Part shown: positions 62,657 to 64,000 of the stretch, in pieces | Layout of the letters: each line of letters begins with the position of its first letter | Position numbering within the stretch: the stretch's first letter is position 1 | Assembly: GCF_006874625.1 (NCBI RefSeq) | Contig: NZ_CP030034.1 | Span: 2,666,001 to 2,730,000, forward strand | Length of the DNA: 64,000 bases | Origin: Bdellovibrio sp. NC01 | GTDB lineage: Bacteria; Bdellovibrionota; Bdellovibrionia; Bdellovibrionales; Bdellovibrionaceae | Direction of reading: 5' to 3' | Made by a program: the position numbers and the translations under genes | Notes under the pieces: model-generated | Seen by the model: only the letters and a program-made list of their open reading frames with translations | The model's database searches: none | Told to the model about the DNA's origin: nothing

Positions 62657-64000
62657 ATGAGCAAGTGGATGATTTTAATCACCGCGATTTTCTTTGCTGC
62701 TGGTTCCGTACAGGCGGCACAGACCACGAAAAAAAGACCGCGTATTGGTCTTGTCTTGGGCGGTGGTGGTGCGCGCGGTTTTGCTCATATCGGTATTCTA
62801 AAAGTTCTTGAAGACAACCACATCCCTGTCGATTGTATTGTGGGCACCAGCATTGGCTCGCTTGTGGGTGGCAGTTACGCTGCTGGCAGAACGCCCGAGG
62901 AAATGCGCAAACTTGTGAAGGCCGCTGACTGGAATACATTGCTTTATGCGCAAGCTCCGCGCGAAGCATTTCCGTATCGCAGAAAACAAGACGATAAATT
63001 TTCAATGTTAAACGTTGAAATTGGGATTGCCGATAACGGGCAAGTGAAATTGCCTTCTGCCGCGATTAGCACCCAACAAATCGAATTATTTTTACGTTCA
63101 CTGACTTATGGGGGCACGGTTAAAGACTTTGATCAGTTATCTATTCCGTTTCGTGCGATCGCAACGGATCTTGTGACTGGTGACATGGTTGTTTTAAAAG
63201 ACGGCGACCTTGTCACCGCAATGCGCGCAAGTATGGCGGTCCCTGGAGTCTTCCCCGCTGTGCCCACGGGCGGTCGCGTTCTAGTCGATGGTGGATTGGT
63301 GCGCAATCTTGGTGTGGACGTTGCGAAACAAACTTGCGCTGATGTCGTGTTCGCGATTGATGTGGGAGCTCCCCCTTTATCACAAGATCAGATTAATAAT
63401 ATTCTGTCCGTCGCCGATCAATACACGCGATTGATGATGATTCAAAATGTGAATCCCCAAAAAAAATCTTTGTCTCATGCTGACGTGGTGATGACGCCAG
63501 AGTTCGGGGATTTAGGTTCTTCAGATTTTGAAAAAAGTGACACCATGTATGCGATTGGCGAAAAGGCCGCGTTGAAGTCGCTTGATCAGCTCAAACGTTA
63601 TGCCGTCAGCGACGAAGAGTTTAAAAAATGGGAAAGTCACCGCGAGAAAAATAAACTTAAACCCAAACCGATCAAAGAAGTTTCGGTGGGCTCTAGTGGT
63701 TGGACAAATCCTGACGTTTTAAAAAGCGCCTTGCAGGTAAAAACCGGAGAGCTTCTTCCACAAGATGATTTCGCCAATCATTTAACGAATCTGTATGCGC
63801 GTGGCGACTTTAGTCAGCTTGATTACGAATTGCTTGATGCAACCGACGGACAAAAGCTTTATATCCTTCCCGTTTTAAAAAGCTGGGGACCGAACTACTT
63901 AAATCTTGGTTTAAGTTTGGGCACTGACTTCGATACTTCTTATCCCTGGAATCTGACCGCTATGTATCGCCGAACGTGGGTGAATGATCTGGGTGCCGAA
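62657..64000 (+). CDS. patatin-like phospholipase autotransporter (3' end outside window)
   Basis: The frame runs off the right edge after 448 codons. It has a signal peptide (MILITAIFFAAGSVQA) and a patatin domain with the oxyanion loop GGGGARGFAH, nucleophile Ser65 (GTSIGSLVGG) and Asp211 of the DGG dyad. A POTRA-like segment follows (EVSVGSSGWTNPDVLKSALQ) and the start of a barrel. This is the PlpD/type Vd layout, in which the barrel displays the lipase outside. No clear Shine-Dalgarno site precedes the ATG. Confidence 0.9.
   Translation, partial: MSKWMILITAIFFAAGSVQAAQTTKKRPRIGLVLGGGGARGFAHIGILKVLEDNHIPVDCIVGTSIGSLVGGSYAAGRTPEEMRKLVKAADWNTLLYAQAPREAFPYRRKQDDKFSMLNVEIGIADNGQVKLPSAAISTQQIELFLRSLTYGGTVKDFDQLSIPFRAIATDLVTGDMVVLKDGDLVTAMRASMAVPGVFPAVPTGGRVLVDGGLVRNLGVDVAKQTCADVVFAIDVGAPPLSQDQINNILSVADQYTRLMMIQNVNPQKKSLSHADVVMTPEFGDLGSSDFEKSDTMYAIGEKAALKSLDQLKRYAVSDEEFKKWESHREKNKLKPKPIKEVSVGSSGWTNPDVLKSALQVKTGELLPQDDFANHLTNLYARGDFSQLDYELLDATDGQKLYILPVLKSWGPNYLNLGLSLGTDFDTSYPWNLTAMYRRTWVNDLGAE

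Noticed and set aside
1-64000. tRNA, rRNA and integration-site repeats
   Set aside because: Scanning both strands by eye gave no tRNA T-loop in a gene-free place, no rRNA signature and no long direct repeats outside coding sequence.

Overview
The window looks like chromosome from a free-living, motile Gram-negative bacterium of the Bdellovibrio type. This is inferred, since no rRNA or marker gene is present. The signs are many small exported proteins, lipoproteins ending their signals in Phe-x-Asn-Cys, two chemoreceptors, several secreted hydrolases (subtilase, tannase-type esterase, patatin, permuted papain-like amidase, D-Ala-D-Ala dipeptidase), a six-bladed lectin-like propeller, and tight packing in which convergent genes share stop-codon bases. 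No tRNA, rRNA, CRISPR array or insertion sequence was recognised.

Layout. 1-4.0 kb: an OmpA-domain protein (cut by the left edge), a CsbD-like protein, pcm, oxyR, dps and khpA. 4.2-6.3 kb: a response regulator and histidine kinase pair. 6.4-14.5 kb: exported low-complexity proteins and lipoproteins, a subtilase whose pro-domain appears to be a separate overlapping gene, a MarR regulator and a densely base-paired non-coding stretch (13879-14043). 14.5-18.1 kb: an ECF sigma factor and NrsF-type anti-sigma factor divergent from a periplasmic MsrB and a DipZ-type thiol-disulfide membrane protein, with GTAACC/CGAA promoter-like boxes facing both ways. 18.1-23.5 kb: HutD-like and DUF2127 genes, then the most striking locus: an OvoA-type sulfoxide synthase fused to a PLP decarboxylase, followed with no gap by a class V PLP enzyme. 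23.7-33 kb: small conserved genes, a monohaem cytochrome, hemerythrin, AlkC-type glycosylase, chemoreceptor, truncated haemoglobin, lone terminase-small-subunit-like gene, a paralogous membrane pair and an Lrp regulator. 33-48.9 kb: outer-membrane, secreted and lipoprotein genes, a SelO-like exported protein, a second chemoreceptor, the lectin, a dipeptidase, HTH and PAS proteins, a YcaQ-like protein and a GDPD. 49-54.9 kb: an AT-richer block with a 1427-residue helicase-Vsr protein divergent from an HSDR_N-like PD-(D/E)XK protein and a membrane PH protein, a possible defence module. 55-64 kb: a DUF1566-like lipoprotein, a LysM-barrel protein, an EamA transporter, an exported hemerythrin, ChrA, a GNAT enzyme, a YiiX-like protein and a patatin autotransporter cut by the right edge.

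Functional themes. Peroxide and oxidant defence recurs: OxyR with both redox cysteines, Dps, MsrB with DipZ under a stress sigma factor, a thiol-histidine-type pathway and two hemerythrins. The best candidate for an undescribed system is the sulfoxide synthase-decarboxylase fusion with its class V partner. It has the parts to make a decarboxylated, non-methylated relative of ovothiol, which would be a 5-mercaptohistamine-like thiol if histidine and cysteine are the substrates.
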